DNA of 64,000 bases from assembly GCF_003351025.1 (NCBI RefSeq), contig NZ_QPCG01000001.1, positions 1,123,949-1,187,948 of the forward strand. Reading direction: 5' to 3'. Positions 35,649 through 43,771 of the stretch are shown here, in pieces; the first letter of the stretch is position 1; the number at the start of each line of letters is the position of its first letter. Origin of the DNA: Mucilaginibacter endophyticus. Its GTDB lineage: Bacteria; Bacteroidota; Bacteroidia; Sphingobacteriales; Sphingobacteriaceae. Below the pieces are notes generated by a model. The model saw only the letters and a program-made list of their open reading frames with translations. It made no database searches and was not told where the DNA came from. Made by a program: the position numbers and the translations under genes.

Positions 35649-38504
35649 ATGAAAAGCATAAAAAGTACTATTTTACTGGCCAGCGTGGGCCTTGCCCTCA
35701 GTTGGTCGTTTCAGGCAGCTCCTACATGGGCGCAGGTAAGCAAACCTAAAATAACAAAGGCCGCAGCAGAAAAGAACCTGCCTCTTGACCCGGCGGTACG
35801 CACGGGCAAACTTCCAAACGGTTTTACCTACTATATCCGCCATAACGAAGAACCCAAAAAGCGTGTTACATTTTACCTGGCCAACAAAATTGGTTCGGTA
35901 TTGGAAGATGACAGCCAGCGCGGCCTTGCTCACTTTATGGAGCACATGAGCTTTAACGGCACCAAGCATTTTCCTAAAAATGAGCTGGTGAGTTACCTGC
36001 AAAAATCTGGTGTACGTTTCGGGGCCGATTTAAATGCATACACTTCATTTGATGAAACGGTATATCAATTGCCTATCCCGTCAGATAATCCTGAGATCGT
36101 GAAAAACGGCATTCAGATCATGCGCGACTGGGCCCAGGACGCTACTTTAGATCCCACAGAGATTGATAAAGAGCGCGGTGTTGTGCTGGAAGAAAAACGT
36201 TTGGGTAAAGGCGCACAGGAACGCATGCAAAGGGCTTACCTGCCGATAATCCTGAACCACTCGCGTTATTCGCTACGCCTGCCTATCGGTACGGATGAAG
36301 TGCTGAATAACTTTAAACCAGAAACCATCAAACGTTTTTATCACGATTGGTACCGTCCGGATTTGCAGGCCTTAATAGTAGTAGGCGATATCGATGTTAA
36401 TGAGATGGAGAAAATCGTTAAAGCCAAGTTTAGCGATCTGAAGAAACCGTCTCCTGAAAAGCCTCGTACTAAATATACAGTGCCGTTGACCGGGCAAAAT
36501 CAGTTTATTGCCATTACCGATAAGGAGATGACGGTTACTGTAGCGCAGGTGTTCATGAAACAACCGGCGCTTGATCTGCATACCGCTTCTCAATACCGTC
36601 AAAGCATTATCCGTGGTTTATTCAACAGGATGTCTGGCGCCCGTTATGCTGAGATCATGCGTCAGGCTAATCCGCCATATTTACAGGGTGGTGCCGACCT
36701 GAGTGGCTTTTTAGGAGGATTAGATACCTATAGCGTATACGCGGTGGCGAAACCTGGCGAGCTTGAAAAAGGTTTCAAAACTGCCTGGCGCGAAACAGAA
36801 AGAATTAAGCGTTTTGGCTTTACCCAAACCGAACTTGACCGTGCCAAGCAAAGTTTCCTGAGCGATATGGAATCGGCACTGAAAGAAAAAAACAAAACCA
36901 ATTCCGATAGCTACGTGAACGAATACCTGCAATACTTTTTAAAGGGTACTGCAGCTCCGGGTATCAGCTATGAGTATGACCTGGTAAAAAATGACCTGCC
37001 TGGCATAGCGCTAAGCGAGGTGAATGCCGTTACCAAAACATCTATCAAAAACAGCAATCGTGATGTGATGCTGCTTGCGCCTGAAAAGGATAAAGCCACT
37101 CTGCCATCAGAAACAGTGGTTAACACCTGGATAAAGGATGTTGAAGCAGAAGACCTGAAACCTTATAATGATGAGGTGAGCAAACAAGCGTTGTTAGCCA
37201 ATGCGCCTGTAGCCGGCAAAATCACAGTCGAAACCAAAGATGCCGCACTGGGCACAACAACCCTTACGCTAAGCAATGGTATCAAGGTAGTATTAAAACC
37301 AACCGACTTTAAAGATAACGAGATCTTGTTCAGTGCTTCTGCACCGGGTGGTACATCGCTTTACAGCGATGCTGATTTTGAATCGGCTAAAAACGCGTCG
37401 GGGATGGTAGAATCATTTGGCGTAGGTAACTATAATCCTACACAATTAGAAAAATACCTCTCTGGCAAACAGCTAAGTGTTAGCCCGTACATTAGCGAGC
37501 GTACACAGGGCGTTAGCGGAAGCTCAACCCCTAAAGACCTGGAAACCGCCTTTGAGCTTATTTACGGATACTTAACTGAACCACGTAAAGACGCCGACCT
37601 TTTTCAGGGTATTATCACCAGCTCAAAAGCCGGGCTTGCTAACAGGTTGAACGATCCTAATGCTGTGTTCCAGGATACTTTAAGCGCTGTATTGGGTAAT
37701 CATAACGTTCGTCGTACCGGTCCAAGCATCGCCAAGATCGATCAGATCAACCTTGATCGTGAGTATGCTATTTATAATGAGCGTTTTGCTGATGCATCGG
37801 GTATGACCTTCACTTTTGTTGGTAATATCGACATTGAAAAAATTAAACCGCTGCTTGAAAAATATATAGCCTCATTACCGGCTAAAAACCTGGGCGAACA
37901 GGCTAAAGACTTAGGGATCCACATCCCGGAAGGGCAGATAGCTAAAAATGTATACAAAGGTTCGGAACCTAAAGCGTCTGTTGATTTGATCTGGTCTGGC
38001 CAGTTTGAATACAGTGCTGCCGAAAAGATCCAGCTGGATGCTTTGAAAGAGTGTTTGGAGATCAGGCTGATTGAGCGTTTAAGGGAAGATGAAAGTGGTG
38101 TTTACTCACCGGGTGCGTTTGCCAATAACAGCAAGTTCCCTACGCAACGTTATTCTATATTCGTTTACTTCGGTTGCGATCCTAAAAATGCCGATAAGCT
38201 GGTAGCATCAACCCTGGATGAAATCAGCAAGATCAAAACCAATGGCCCGGCACAGGTAAACATTGATAAATGGCGTGCTGAGAGTATCCGTAGCCGTGAA
38301 ACTGCGGTACGTACCAACGGTTTCTGGTTGGGTTATATTGGCGGGCAGATTAACGACAAGGAAGACCTGCACCAGTTAGATACCTATGTTAAGGATTTAA
38401 ATAGCGTAACTGTAGAAAGCGTAAAAGCTACCGCACAAAAATACCTGAGCGGCAAAAACTACATCCGTATGCAATTGCTTCCGGAAGCAACTGCCGGTAA
38501 ATAA
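35649..38504 (+). CDS. M16 family (pitrilysin-like) zinc metallopeptidase
   Basis: A 951-residue secreted peptidase with a signal peptide (about 1-29) and two tandem M16 halves. The N-terminal half has the inverted zinc motif HFMEH (95-99) in 'QRGLAHFMEHMSFNGTKHFPKNEL', and a downstream 'DLNAYTSFDETVYQL' and 'ERGVVLEEKR' as in M16B enzymes. The C-terminal half (about 520-951) lacks the motif and forms the other wall of the clam-shell chamber. M16 peptidases degrade short peptides enclosed in this chamber. It lies behind the Sus-type peptide-uptake genes and is the likely periplasmic degrader of imported peptides. Confidence 0.94.
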   Translation: MKSIKSTILLASVGLALSWSFQAAPTWAQVSKPKITKAAAEKNLPLDPAVRTGKLPNGFTYYIRHNEEPKKRVTFYLANKIGSVLEDDSQRGLAHFMEHMSFNGTKHFPKNELVSYLQKSGVRFGADLNAYTSFDETVYQLPIPSDNPEIVKNGIQIMRDWAQDATLDPTEIDKERGVVLEEKRLGKGAQERMQRAYLPIILNHSRYSLRLPIGTDEVLNNFKPETIKRFYHDWYRPDLQALIVVGDIDVNEMEKIVKAKFSDLKKPSPEKPRTKYTVPLTGQNQFIAITDKEMTVTVAQVFMKQPALDLHTASQYRQSIIRGLFNRMSGARYAEIMRQANPPYLQGGADLSGFLGGLDTYSVYAVAKPGELEKGFKTAWRETERIKRFGFTQTELDRAKQSFLSDMESALKEKNKTNSDSYVNEYLQYFLKGTAAPGISYEYDLVKNDLPGIALSEVNAVTKTSIKNSNRDVMLLAPEKDKATLPSETVVNTWIKDVEAEDLKPYNDEVSKQALLANAPVAGKITVETKDAALGTTTLTLSNGIKVVLKPTDFKDNEILFSASAPGGTSLYSDADFESAKNASGMVESFGVGNYNPTQLEKYLSGKQLSVSPYISERTQGVSGSSTPKDLETAFELIYGYLTEPRKDADLFQGIITSSKAGLANRLNDPNAVFQDTLSAVLGNHNVRRTGPSIAKIDQINLDREYAIYNERFADASGMTFTFVGNIDIEKIKPLLEKYIASLPAKNLGEQAKDLGIHIPEGQIAKNVYKGSEPKASVDLIWSGQFEYSAAEKIQLDALKECLEIRLIERLREDESGVYSPGAFANNSKFPTQRYSIFVYFGCDPKNADKLVASTLDEISKIKTNGPAQVNIDKWRAESIRSRETAVRTNGFWLGYIGGQINDKEDLHQLDTYVKDLNSVTVESVKATAQKYLSGKNYIRMQLLPEATAGK

Positions 38505-38541
38505 TAAAAAGCGCTATCCGTAAGGAAAAGGCCTGAAAACT

Positions 38542-38579
38542 GCACCCAGACTACATAAGTATGATCTGGGTGCTTTTTT
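38542..38579 (+). terminator. Terminator of the M16 gene
   Basis: GCACCCAGA (38542-38550) pairs perfectly with TCTGGGTGC (38565-38573), followed by TTTTTT. It closes the plus-strand cluster against the convergent FAD oxidoreductase gene. Confidence 0.85.
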
Positions 38580-38604
38580 GTTTATATGATTATTGCTTGT
38601 CTGA

Positions 38605-40620
38605 CTAAAGCTTTTTGGATGGCACAAACAGAATAGCATCGGCGGCTGTAGCTCCGTCAGCGTCCTCAGTGCTGATTTCTACATAGGGTTGTTGTCCTTT
38701 GGATAGAGCAAAGCTGCCCAGTGCAATCCATTCGCCTGAGGTTTGCCCGGCAACTTCAAGAGATGCGACGTCGATAGTTTTTTCATTCAGCTGTTTACCA
38801 TCAAAAATCTTAATCATCGTTTTAGTCGATGCTTTCTTAACCTTTGGGAAATAGGCATAAACGCTGTAGTTTCCACTCGTCTTTATTTCAGGCAGGTATT
38901 TTATCGATTTGCTTTCGCCGGAACTCGCGGTATCGAGCAAGTATGAAGGGCCGTAACCTCCCGATTTTTCTTTTTGCCAGTCGCCTGTAATCTGGCAGTG
39001 CGCGGTGTCGTCATTATCTACCAAAACTTCGGGTATGCTGCCATCGGCAAATGGGTTATCACGTAGTTGCTGACGGATCAATGTTACATCAACCTGTTGC
39101 ACAGTTGCGCCTTTGTCTATGGCCATGCAAGCGGCAACCGCGGCCGATTGCCCGAGTACCATGAATACAGGTTCCATGCGGATAGAGCCGTAAGCGATAT
39201 GGGTTGCTGACAGGCAAACCGGTACCAGGAGGTTAGTTGCCTCCGCCTTTTTAGGAGTAATGGCACGGTAAGATACCGGGTAGGGGCCGAAGCCACCCAC
39301 TTCTACGTTGCCTTCATTTTTTGTCATGCCGTTGATAACCTGGCGGTCGCAATTGTGCGAATCCATGGTATAGGCAGCCATGCCAACGCCGTCCCTCACG
39401 GTCTCCCGACCCTGGCAGTGATGCTGGGTCATGATCAGTTCTCCCTTCATTCGGCGGGCTTCGCGAATGTAAAGCTGAGGACTGAAGTGCTGATGATCTG
39501 TAAACTCATCTTTAGGATAGCCCCATTGCAGCATCTGCTCCCTCACTGGTTCGGGTACAGAAGCATCATGGCCAACAAAGTAGAGTAAACCTTTGGTGTA
39601 ATCCTCATGTGCTTTGATGATCTGCTCTCGTTTAGCATAGTCAGCATCAGGATAATCCCAGTTCATCCCGATCATGTCGGTAGAAAAACCGCCCAGATTA
39701 TTAATATCTGTTTTTCCGTTGGGCATGTTGCTCAAAAATAAAATATCGGTAAATGATTTCCAGGGTTTCAATTGCTTTAACCGCTTCAGCAGCTCATACC
39801 GTTCCGGGTTATAATTGTCCGGCCTGGTTATGGGGATCCTGTTTTCGGGAACGTTGGTTAAGGTTATACGATAGTTATAGGCCTGGATTTTTTTATCACC
39901 GCTGCCATTAGGTCGAACATTACCTTGGTTGATGCCCCATAACAGACCACTGTTAGCATCGCCAGGTATTTTATGGGGATCAATTCCATCGGGCATCTGA
40001 TGACCATCCACCACCTGAACGCCATCGATGGTTTCGTTATACTCACTATTGGCCTCCCGACCGGTAGAATAAGATACACCAGCCCTCGCCATCAGGTCGC
40101 CCTCATAGGAGCAGTCGATAAACATAATTGCTTTAATGGTGCGGTAGGATATTTTGCCGGGATGTACAGAGTCTTCGGTGGTAATACTAATGATCTTATT
40201 GCCTTGTTTTTGTGCCGATACGATACGGGTGCTTTTTAAAACTTTGAAACCGGCCCGGTTTACATAATCATCAAATATTTTTTCGGCCACTTTAGGCTCA
40301 AATATCCATTGCTCAAACCTGCCGTAATTGGCCCCAATCCGGCGATAAAAATCGCGTGCAAGGCCAGTCACTACATATTTATTCCCAATATCGGTAAAAC
40401 CGAGGCCTCCGCTCGACATTCCGCCCAAGTGTAGCCCTGGCTCAATCAGCAGCACTTGTTTGCCCATCTTTTTAGCCGTATAAGCAGCTATGACTCCGGC
40501 AGAAGTCCCGCCATAAACGCATACCTCGGTGTTAAGTACAGGTATTGATGCTGTGGAGGTGTTAACTGTTATGAACAATATTGGCAGGCAAAGCCAGGTG
40601 ATTTTGAACAGGTTTTTCAT
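38605..40620 (-). CDS. FAD-dependent oxidoreductase with golvesin-like C-terminal domain
   Basis: A 671-residue secreted protein. The signal peptide (about 1-24) is followed by a Rossmann FAD motif 'VYGGTSAGVIAAYTAKKMGK' and 'LLIEPGLHLGGMSSGG', the start of the FAD_oxidored family. 'YEGDLMARAGVSYSTGRE' and 'PVSYRAITPKKAEATNLLVPVCLSATH' are family segments. Residues about 540-670 ('GDWQKEKSGGYGPSYLLD', 'KYLPEIKTSGNYSVYAYFPK', 'GQQPYVEIST') resemble the golvesin/xanthan-lyase-type carbohydrate-binding domain. The substrate is unknown; relatives are encoded in polysaccharide loci. The gene follows the VOC gene by 21 bases, so they are probably co-transcribed. Confidence 0.88.
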   Translation of the reverse strand: MKNLFKITWLCLPILFITVNTSTASIPVLNTEVCVYGGTSAGVIAAYTAKKMGKQVLLIEPGLHLGGMSSGGLGFTDIGNKYVVTGLARDFYRRIGANYGRFEQWIFEPKVAEKIFDDYVNRAGFKVLKSTRIVSAQKQGNKIISITTEDSVHPGKISYRTIKAIMFIDCSYEGDLMARAGVSYSTGREANSEYNETIDGVQVVDGHQMPDGIDPHKIPGDANSGLLWGINQGNVRPNGSGDKKIQAYNYRITLTNVPENRIPITRPDNYNPERYELLKRLKQLKPWKSFTDILFLSNMPNGKTDINNLGGFSTDMIGMNWDYPDADYAKREQIIKAHEDYTKGLLYFVGHDASVPEPVREQMLQWGYPKDEFTDHQHFSPQLYIREARRMKGELIMTQHHCQGRETVRDGVGMAAYTMDSHNCDRQVINGMTKNEGNVEVGGFGPYPVSYRAITPKKAEATNLLVPVCLSATHIAYGSIRMEPVFMVLGQSAAVAACMAIDKGATVQQVDVTLIRQQLRDNPFADGSIPEVLVDNDDTAHCQITGDWQKEKSGGYGPSYLLDTASSGESKSIKYLPEIKTSGNYSVYAYFPKVKKASTKTMIKIFDGKQLNEKTIDVASLEVAGQTSGEWIALGSFALSKGQQPYVEISTEDADGATAADAILFVPSKKL

Positions 40621-40641
40621 GCAGGTAGAGTTTGCTGGGCG

Positions 40642-41142
40642 TTATTTAGTAGTGTTGCTTCCCATTTTAGCGTACCCTACATCATTGGGTTCCCACAATT
40701 CAATTTTATTACCTTCCGGATCCATCAGATGTACAAAATCACCATAGCTTGTTTTTTCTACGCTATCGGTAGGTAGGATACCTGCCGCTTTCATTTGGGC
40801 TAAAAGCTGGGTTAAGCCTTCAACACGGTAATTGATCATGAATTGCTTTTCAGAAGGCTGAAAGTATTTGGTGGTTTCTTTAAATGGCGCCCATACGGTA
40901 AATCCCTTTTTTGTGCTGTCCATGCCCTGGTGCCACTCAAAATTTGCACCGTAATCGCCAACCCTGATTCCGAGGTTCTTGCTGTACCAGGCTTCTAAAG
41001 CCTTAGGATCTTTGGCCTTAAAGAAAATGCCGCCAAGGCCCGTTACCCGCGGGCCTTTGTTTACAGGATTGGTTAAACGATTGAAACTATAGCCCAGCAA
41101 AAAGGCTACACAAAACAGCCCGAGGAGCAGAAACTTTTTCAT
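40642..41142 (-). CDS. VOC-family (glyoxalase-like) protein with signal-anchor
   Basis: A 166-residue protein with a hydrophobic N-terminus (about 1-22, 'FLLLGLFCVAFLLGYSFN') that may be a signal peptide or anchor. The rest is a glyoxalase/bleomycin-resistance fold: 'GLGGIFFKAKDPKALEAWYSKNLGI', 'FMINYRVEGLTQLLAQMKAAGI', and 'VHLMDPEGNKIELWEP', which carries the metal-binding Glu of the family. Export is unusual for VOC proteins. It lies upstream of the FAD oxidoreductase gene. An inverted repeat AATTGACC/GGTCAATT (41177-41184/41209-41216) lies upstream of it and may be an operator. Confidence 0.85.
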   Translation of the reverse strand: MKKFLLLGLFCVAFLLGYSFNRLTNPVNKGPRVTGLGGIFFKAKDPKALEAWYSKNLGIRVGDYGANFEWHQGMDSTKKGFTVWAPFKETTKYFQPSEKQFMINYRVEGLTQLLAQMKAAGILPTDSVEKTSYGDFVHLMDPEGNKIELWEPNDVGYAKMGSNTTK

Positions 41143-41228
41143 GTTAATGTTTTAGTCTAAAGATAACATATAAATGAATTGACCGGGTAAACGAGGAATA
41201 TTGTTTCTGGTCAATTAGGCACATAAGA

Positions 41229-41261
41229 AGATTTACGAAGTTTTTAAAACTTCGTAAATCT
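41229..41261. repeat. Perfect 33-bp palindrome of the ACTTCGTAA family
   Basis: AGATTTACGAAGTTTT (41229-41244), one T, and its exact complement (41246-41261). It lies downstream of the SRPBCC operon. A close relative sits at 48631-48665, so this is a dispersed hairpin family that may also act as a terminator. Confidence 0.8.
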
Positions 41262-41275
41262 GGGATTAATATAAA

Positions 41276-41725
41276 CTAACTTTCTTTAGGATTGGGTTCG
41301 CCTTTACCCGTGGTGATCAGGTTATACAGGCTGCCTGTAATGTAACCAGTCCATGCGTCTGAACAAACCTCATAGCACTCATGTTGAGGGACTAAACCCT
41401 GATGCATGAATTGGATTTGCGTTTTGCCGTCTTTTTCAGAAATTTCAAAAATTACTTTTGTGCCTTTCCATTCCGTTTGATCTTTGGTGAAGCTGAAATA
41501 GTTGTCCAGTACAAGCCAAACTACTTTTTGGTTGGGAATAACTTCTATGAGCTTCATGGTGCAGCGATGGAGGTCACGGGCTTTATAGGTAAACTCATCG
41601 TTGAGTTTTTCCGTACCGCCTTTAACTTCTTCCGACCACCATCCGCGAACGTTATTGATAGCGTCAAATGCCTCTTTAGGCGATTTATCTACCGCTATAG
41701 TTACAGTTAAATCCTGATCTTTCAT
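41276..41725 (-). CDS. SRPBCC (AHSA1/START-like) domain protein
   Basis: A 149-residue SRPBCC protein: 'TVTIAVDKSPKEAFDAINNVRGWWSEE', 'ELIEVIPNQKVVWLVLDNY'-like middle, and 'KGTKVIFEISEKDGKTQIQFMHQGLVP' typical of AHSA1 relatives with a deep hydrophobic pocket. These proteins bind small lipophilic molecules, and many accompany ArsR regulators. It overlaps the ArsR gene by 4 bases (ATGA), showing translational coupling. It is the third gene of the SRPBCC-ArsR-SRPBCC operon. Confidence 0.9.
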   Translation of the reverse strand: MKDQDLTVTIAVDKSPKEAFDAINNVRGWWSEEVKGGTEKLNDEFTYKARDLHRCTMKLIEVIPNQKVVWLVLDNYFSFTKDQTEWKGTKVIFEISEKDGKTQIQFMHQGLVPQHECYEVCSDAWTGYITGSLYNLITTGKGEPNPKES

Positions 41726-42048
41726 TTTTTATTTAAATTATCATTCATTAATGCTCCCAGCTTATCCAGTTTATCGCCCCAGAACTTATCATAGTAAGCC
41801 AGCCACTCATTAAGTTCTTTAAAGCCATCCTGTTTTAAAATGCAATGCCTTTCCCTGCCAATGTCCTGAATTTCAATAAAGCCGGCATGGTAAAGCACTT
41901 TGATATGCTTTGAAACGGCGGGACGGCTCATATCAAAGTTTTCGGCCAGCGAATTAATCGTGCTACTGTCTTTCGAAAGCAGGTGCAATATTTGTCTTCT
42001 GCTGGGGTCGGCAATTACCTGGAATACATCAAGCCTGTGCTGCTCCAT
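41722..42048 (-). CDS. ArsR-family HTH regulator
   Basis: A 108-residue winged-helix repressor. 'DVFQVIADPSRRQILHLLSKDSSTINSLAENFDMSRPAVSKHIKVLYHAGFIEIQDIGRERHCIL' (seen as consecutive motifs) is the full ArsR/SmtB HTH; the metal-binding cysteines of arsenic sensors are absent. This non-metal subtype is coupled to SRPBCC genes. It overlaps the upstream SRPBCC gene by 20 bases and the downstream one by 4. It probably binds the two GTAAC...GTTAC operators at 42484-42527 and represses its own operon. Confidence 0.92.
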   Translation of the reverse strand: MEQHRLDVFQVIADPSRRQILHLLSKDSSTINSLAENFDMSRPAVSKHIKVLYHAGFIEIQDIGRERHCILKQDGFKELNEWLAYYDKFWGDKLDKLGALMNDNLNKK

Positions 42049-42478
42049 CTTTTTCAGCGTTTATAGCATTCAGTATTTTATGCATATTGCTTAACCAGCC
42101 TTTTTCCATCGATGTAAGTATCAACGGACTTACAGCGCCGGCAAAGTCACGGTGTACCAGCAAAAGTTCGGTCCCGTTATCTTTTTCAGTAAGCGTCCAG
42201 TTCACTGTCGAGTCGCACAGTTCACCATTGCCAGGGCCAAACTTCCATGAATATGAAAGTTTTTTGTGTGGGATAACTTCCAGGATCTTGCAATAAAAAA
42301 TTCCGTCAAAATCCATTTCAGGCATGGGTTTAGCCCTCAATTGAAATTCATGGCCTAATATAGGCTTCAGATCGCCGGGCATTAGCCACTGGCTTATCAG
42401 CTCCTGGTTTGTAATGTACTCCCAAACCACCTCGGGTGGGTGAGGATAAAATAATTGGTGTTGAATGATTTTTGCCAT
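42029..42478 (-). CDS. SRPBCC domain protein, first gene of the ArsR operon
   Basis: A 149-residue SRPBCC protein: 'IQHQLFYPHPPEVVWEYITNQELISQWLMPGDLKP', 'EVIPHKKLSYSWKFG', 'VNWTLTEKDNGTELLLVHRDFAG'. This is an AHSA1-type START-like fold with a ligand pocket of unknown specificity. It differs clearly from the other SRPBCC protein of the operon, so it is not a recent duplicate. Translation begins 6 bases from the first operator and about 20 bases from the predicted transcription start. Confidence 0.9.
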   Translation of the reverse strand: MAKIIQHQLFYPHPPEVVWEYITNQELISQWLMPGDLKPILGHEFQLRAKPMPEMDFDGIFYCKILEVIPHKKLSYSWKFGPGNGELCDSTVNWTLTEKDNGTELLLVHRDFAGAVSPLILTSMEKGWLSNMHKILNAINAEKDGAAQA

Positions 42479-42483
42479 AATAG

Positions 42484-42531
42484 GTAACTTTTAGGTTACT
42501 CAAAGTTATATGTAACTTTTGGGTTACGCAA
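42484..42531 (-). promoter_or_regulatory. Promoter with two ArsR-type operators
   Basis: On the minus strand TTTG (42532-42529), a 20-base spacer and TAACTTTG (42508-42501) form a near-ideal promoter. Two 16-bp inverted repeats overlap it: GTAACTTTTAGGTTAC (42484-42499), on the transcription start, and GTAACTTTTGGGTTAC (42512-42527), inside the spacer. Their centres are 28 bases apart. This is a textbook repressor arrangement for the ArsR protein encoded in the operon. Confidence 0.75.
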
Positions 42532-42614
42532 ATTTATTTTCATTTTTTTTAACTCTTATAGCATGCTATTGCTCTGGCAGAAACTATTTCTTTGAAATAC
42601 CGGGGCATGATGAT

Positions 42615-43673
42615 TCAGGGTATAATCTTTTTTACCCGGAGTTCATTAAACAGGTCATAGAACATCTGTTCGGTATCAATAAATTCGTGAAAGCCCATGC
42701 GCCTTGCCTTGGTACCATCGGCAAAAAAATCGTAATCCCATGAAAATACAAAGTCGCCGAATGCCCATGATGATAGCTGGCGGTAACTATGCGGTGCAAG
42801 GTTGTATTTTTCCCGAATAGCTTCCCATTGCGGTTCTTTATCGGCCATAATAGTTTGCAGTGGCATTTGAAGCGGCGGTGCTGTTTCCATTTTAAAGTAA
42901 GCCGCAATTTTAGGCCAAAGCTCGGTCCATCTAAATAAATCACCATTGTTGATATTAAAAGCTTGGTTTACTGCAGCCTGAGTAGTGGCCGCCCACACAG
43001 TAGCCTTAGCCAGTAAGGTGGCATCTGTTATTTCCAACAGTTTATCATAAGCGCCCGGTTTACCTGGAAAACGAAGCGGCAGGCCAAGCTCTTTTGAAAT
43101 TGTTGCGTATAGCGCAATCACCAGGGCCAGGTTCATAGGGTTACCTATAGCCGTACCGCCGACTACTGATGGGCGAATAGCCGACCACGACCATTTTTTA
43201 CCTTGCTGCTGTTTCTCCAGAAAAATTTGCTGATCTACATTAAATTCGGGGGGCATGTGTCCTGCGTCACTTTCCTTTGCAGGTGTTTTAAATGGGCCAA
43301 AGTGCGCGCCGTATACCTTGTATCCTTGCATAAGGCTGATGTGCTGCAGATTGTAGGCAATGGGCTCAATTGCTAAAACAACGTTCATCAGCATAGCAAG
43401 GTTGGGTTGTACCAGTTCGGCCCATGTGGGTTTGTCTTGATAGGCGGCGTAAAATATGTGTGTAACGTCAGTTAACACACTGAGTTTTTGCTTATAGTCG
43501 TTTTCATCCAGTAAATCCACTGCTATGTTGCGGATATTCCCGTTGTTTGAGCCGCCGCGGCGGGATAATGCGATAATGTTCCAATTGTTAAGTCCTTCAA
43601 GGTAATTTATCAAATTGCTGCCTATCACGCCGTTGGCGCCAACAACAAGAGCTGTGTTTTTTTTAGTTTTCAT
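42615..43673 (-). CDS. PRISE-like short-chain dehydrogenase/reductase
   Basis: The frame extends to 43709, but Met13 (43673, MKTKKNTALVV) is the natural start, giving 352 residues. 'ALVVGANGVIGSNLINYLEGL' is the NAD(P)-binding glycine motif and 'IIALSRRGG' follows as in epimerase-type reductases. 'KWSWSAIRPSVVGG', 'QAFNINNGDLFRWTELWPKIA' and 'FMSWDYDFF'-like C-terminal text resemble plant progesterone 5-beta-reductase/iridoid synthase-like (PRISE) enzymes. These reduce activated C=C bonds of enals and enones. The catalytic Tyr would be in 'QGYKVYGAH'. It is divergent from an AraC regulator, which probably controls it. Confidence 0.82.
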   Translation of the reverse strand: MKTKKNTALVVGANGVIGSNLINYLEGLNNWNIIALSRRGGSNNGNIRNIAVDLLDENDYKQKLSVLTDVTHIFYAAYQDKPTWAELVQPNLAMLMNVVLAIEPIAYNLQHISLMQGYKVYGAHFGPFKTPAKESDAGHMPPEFNVDQQIFLEKQQQGKKWSWSAIRPSVVGGTAIGNPMNLALVIALYATISKELGLPLRFPGKPGAYDKLLEITDATLLAKATVWAATTQAAVNQAFNINNGDLFRWTELWPKIAAYFKMETAPPLQMPLQTIMADKEPQWEAIREKYNLAPHSYRQLSSWAFGDFVFSWDYDFFADGTKARRMGFHEFIDTEQMFYDLFNELRVKKIIP

Positions 43674-43689
43674 TTTTTTTGTGTTTGAT

Positions 43690-43703
43690 AACAAATATTT
43701 GTT
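43690..43703. promoter_or_regulatory. 14-bp palindrome between the SDR and AraC genes
   Basis: AACAAATATTTGTT is a perfect palindrome in the 98-base gap between the divergent starts at 43673 and 43772. It is a plausible operator for the AraC regulator, although AraC proteins usually prefer direct repeats. Confidence 0.35.
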
Positions 43704-43771
43704 GATCAAAATTGGGTAAAAGCCATAAGTCGAAATTGTAATTATCTGTGATAATATGGTATATTTCCGCT

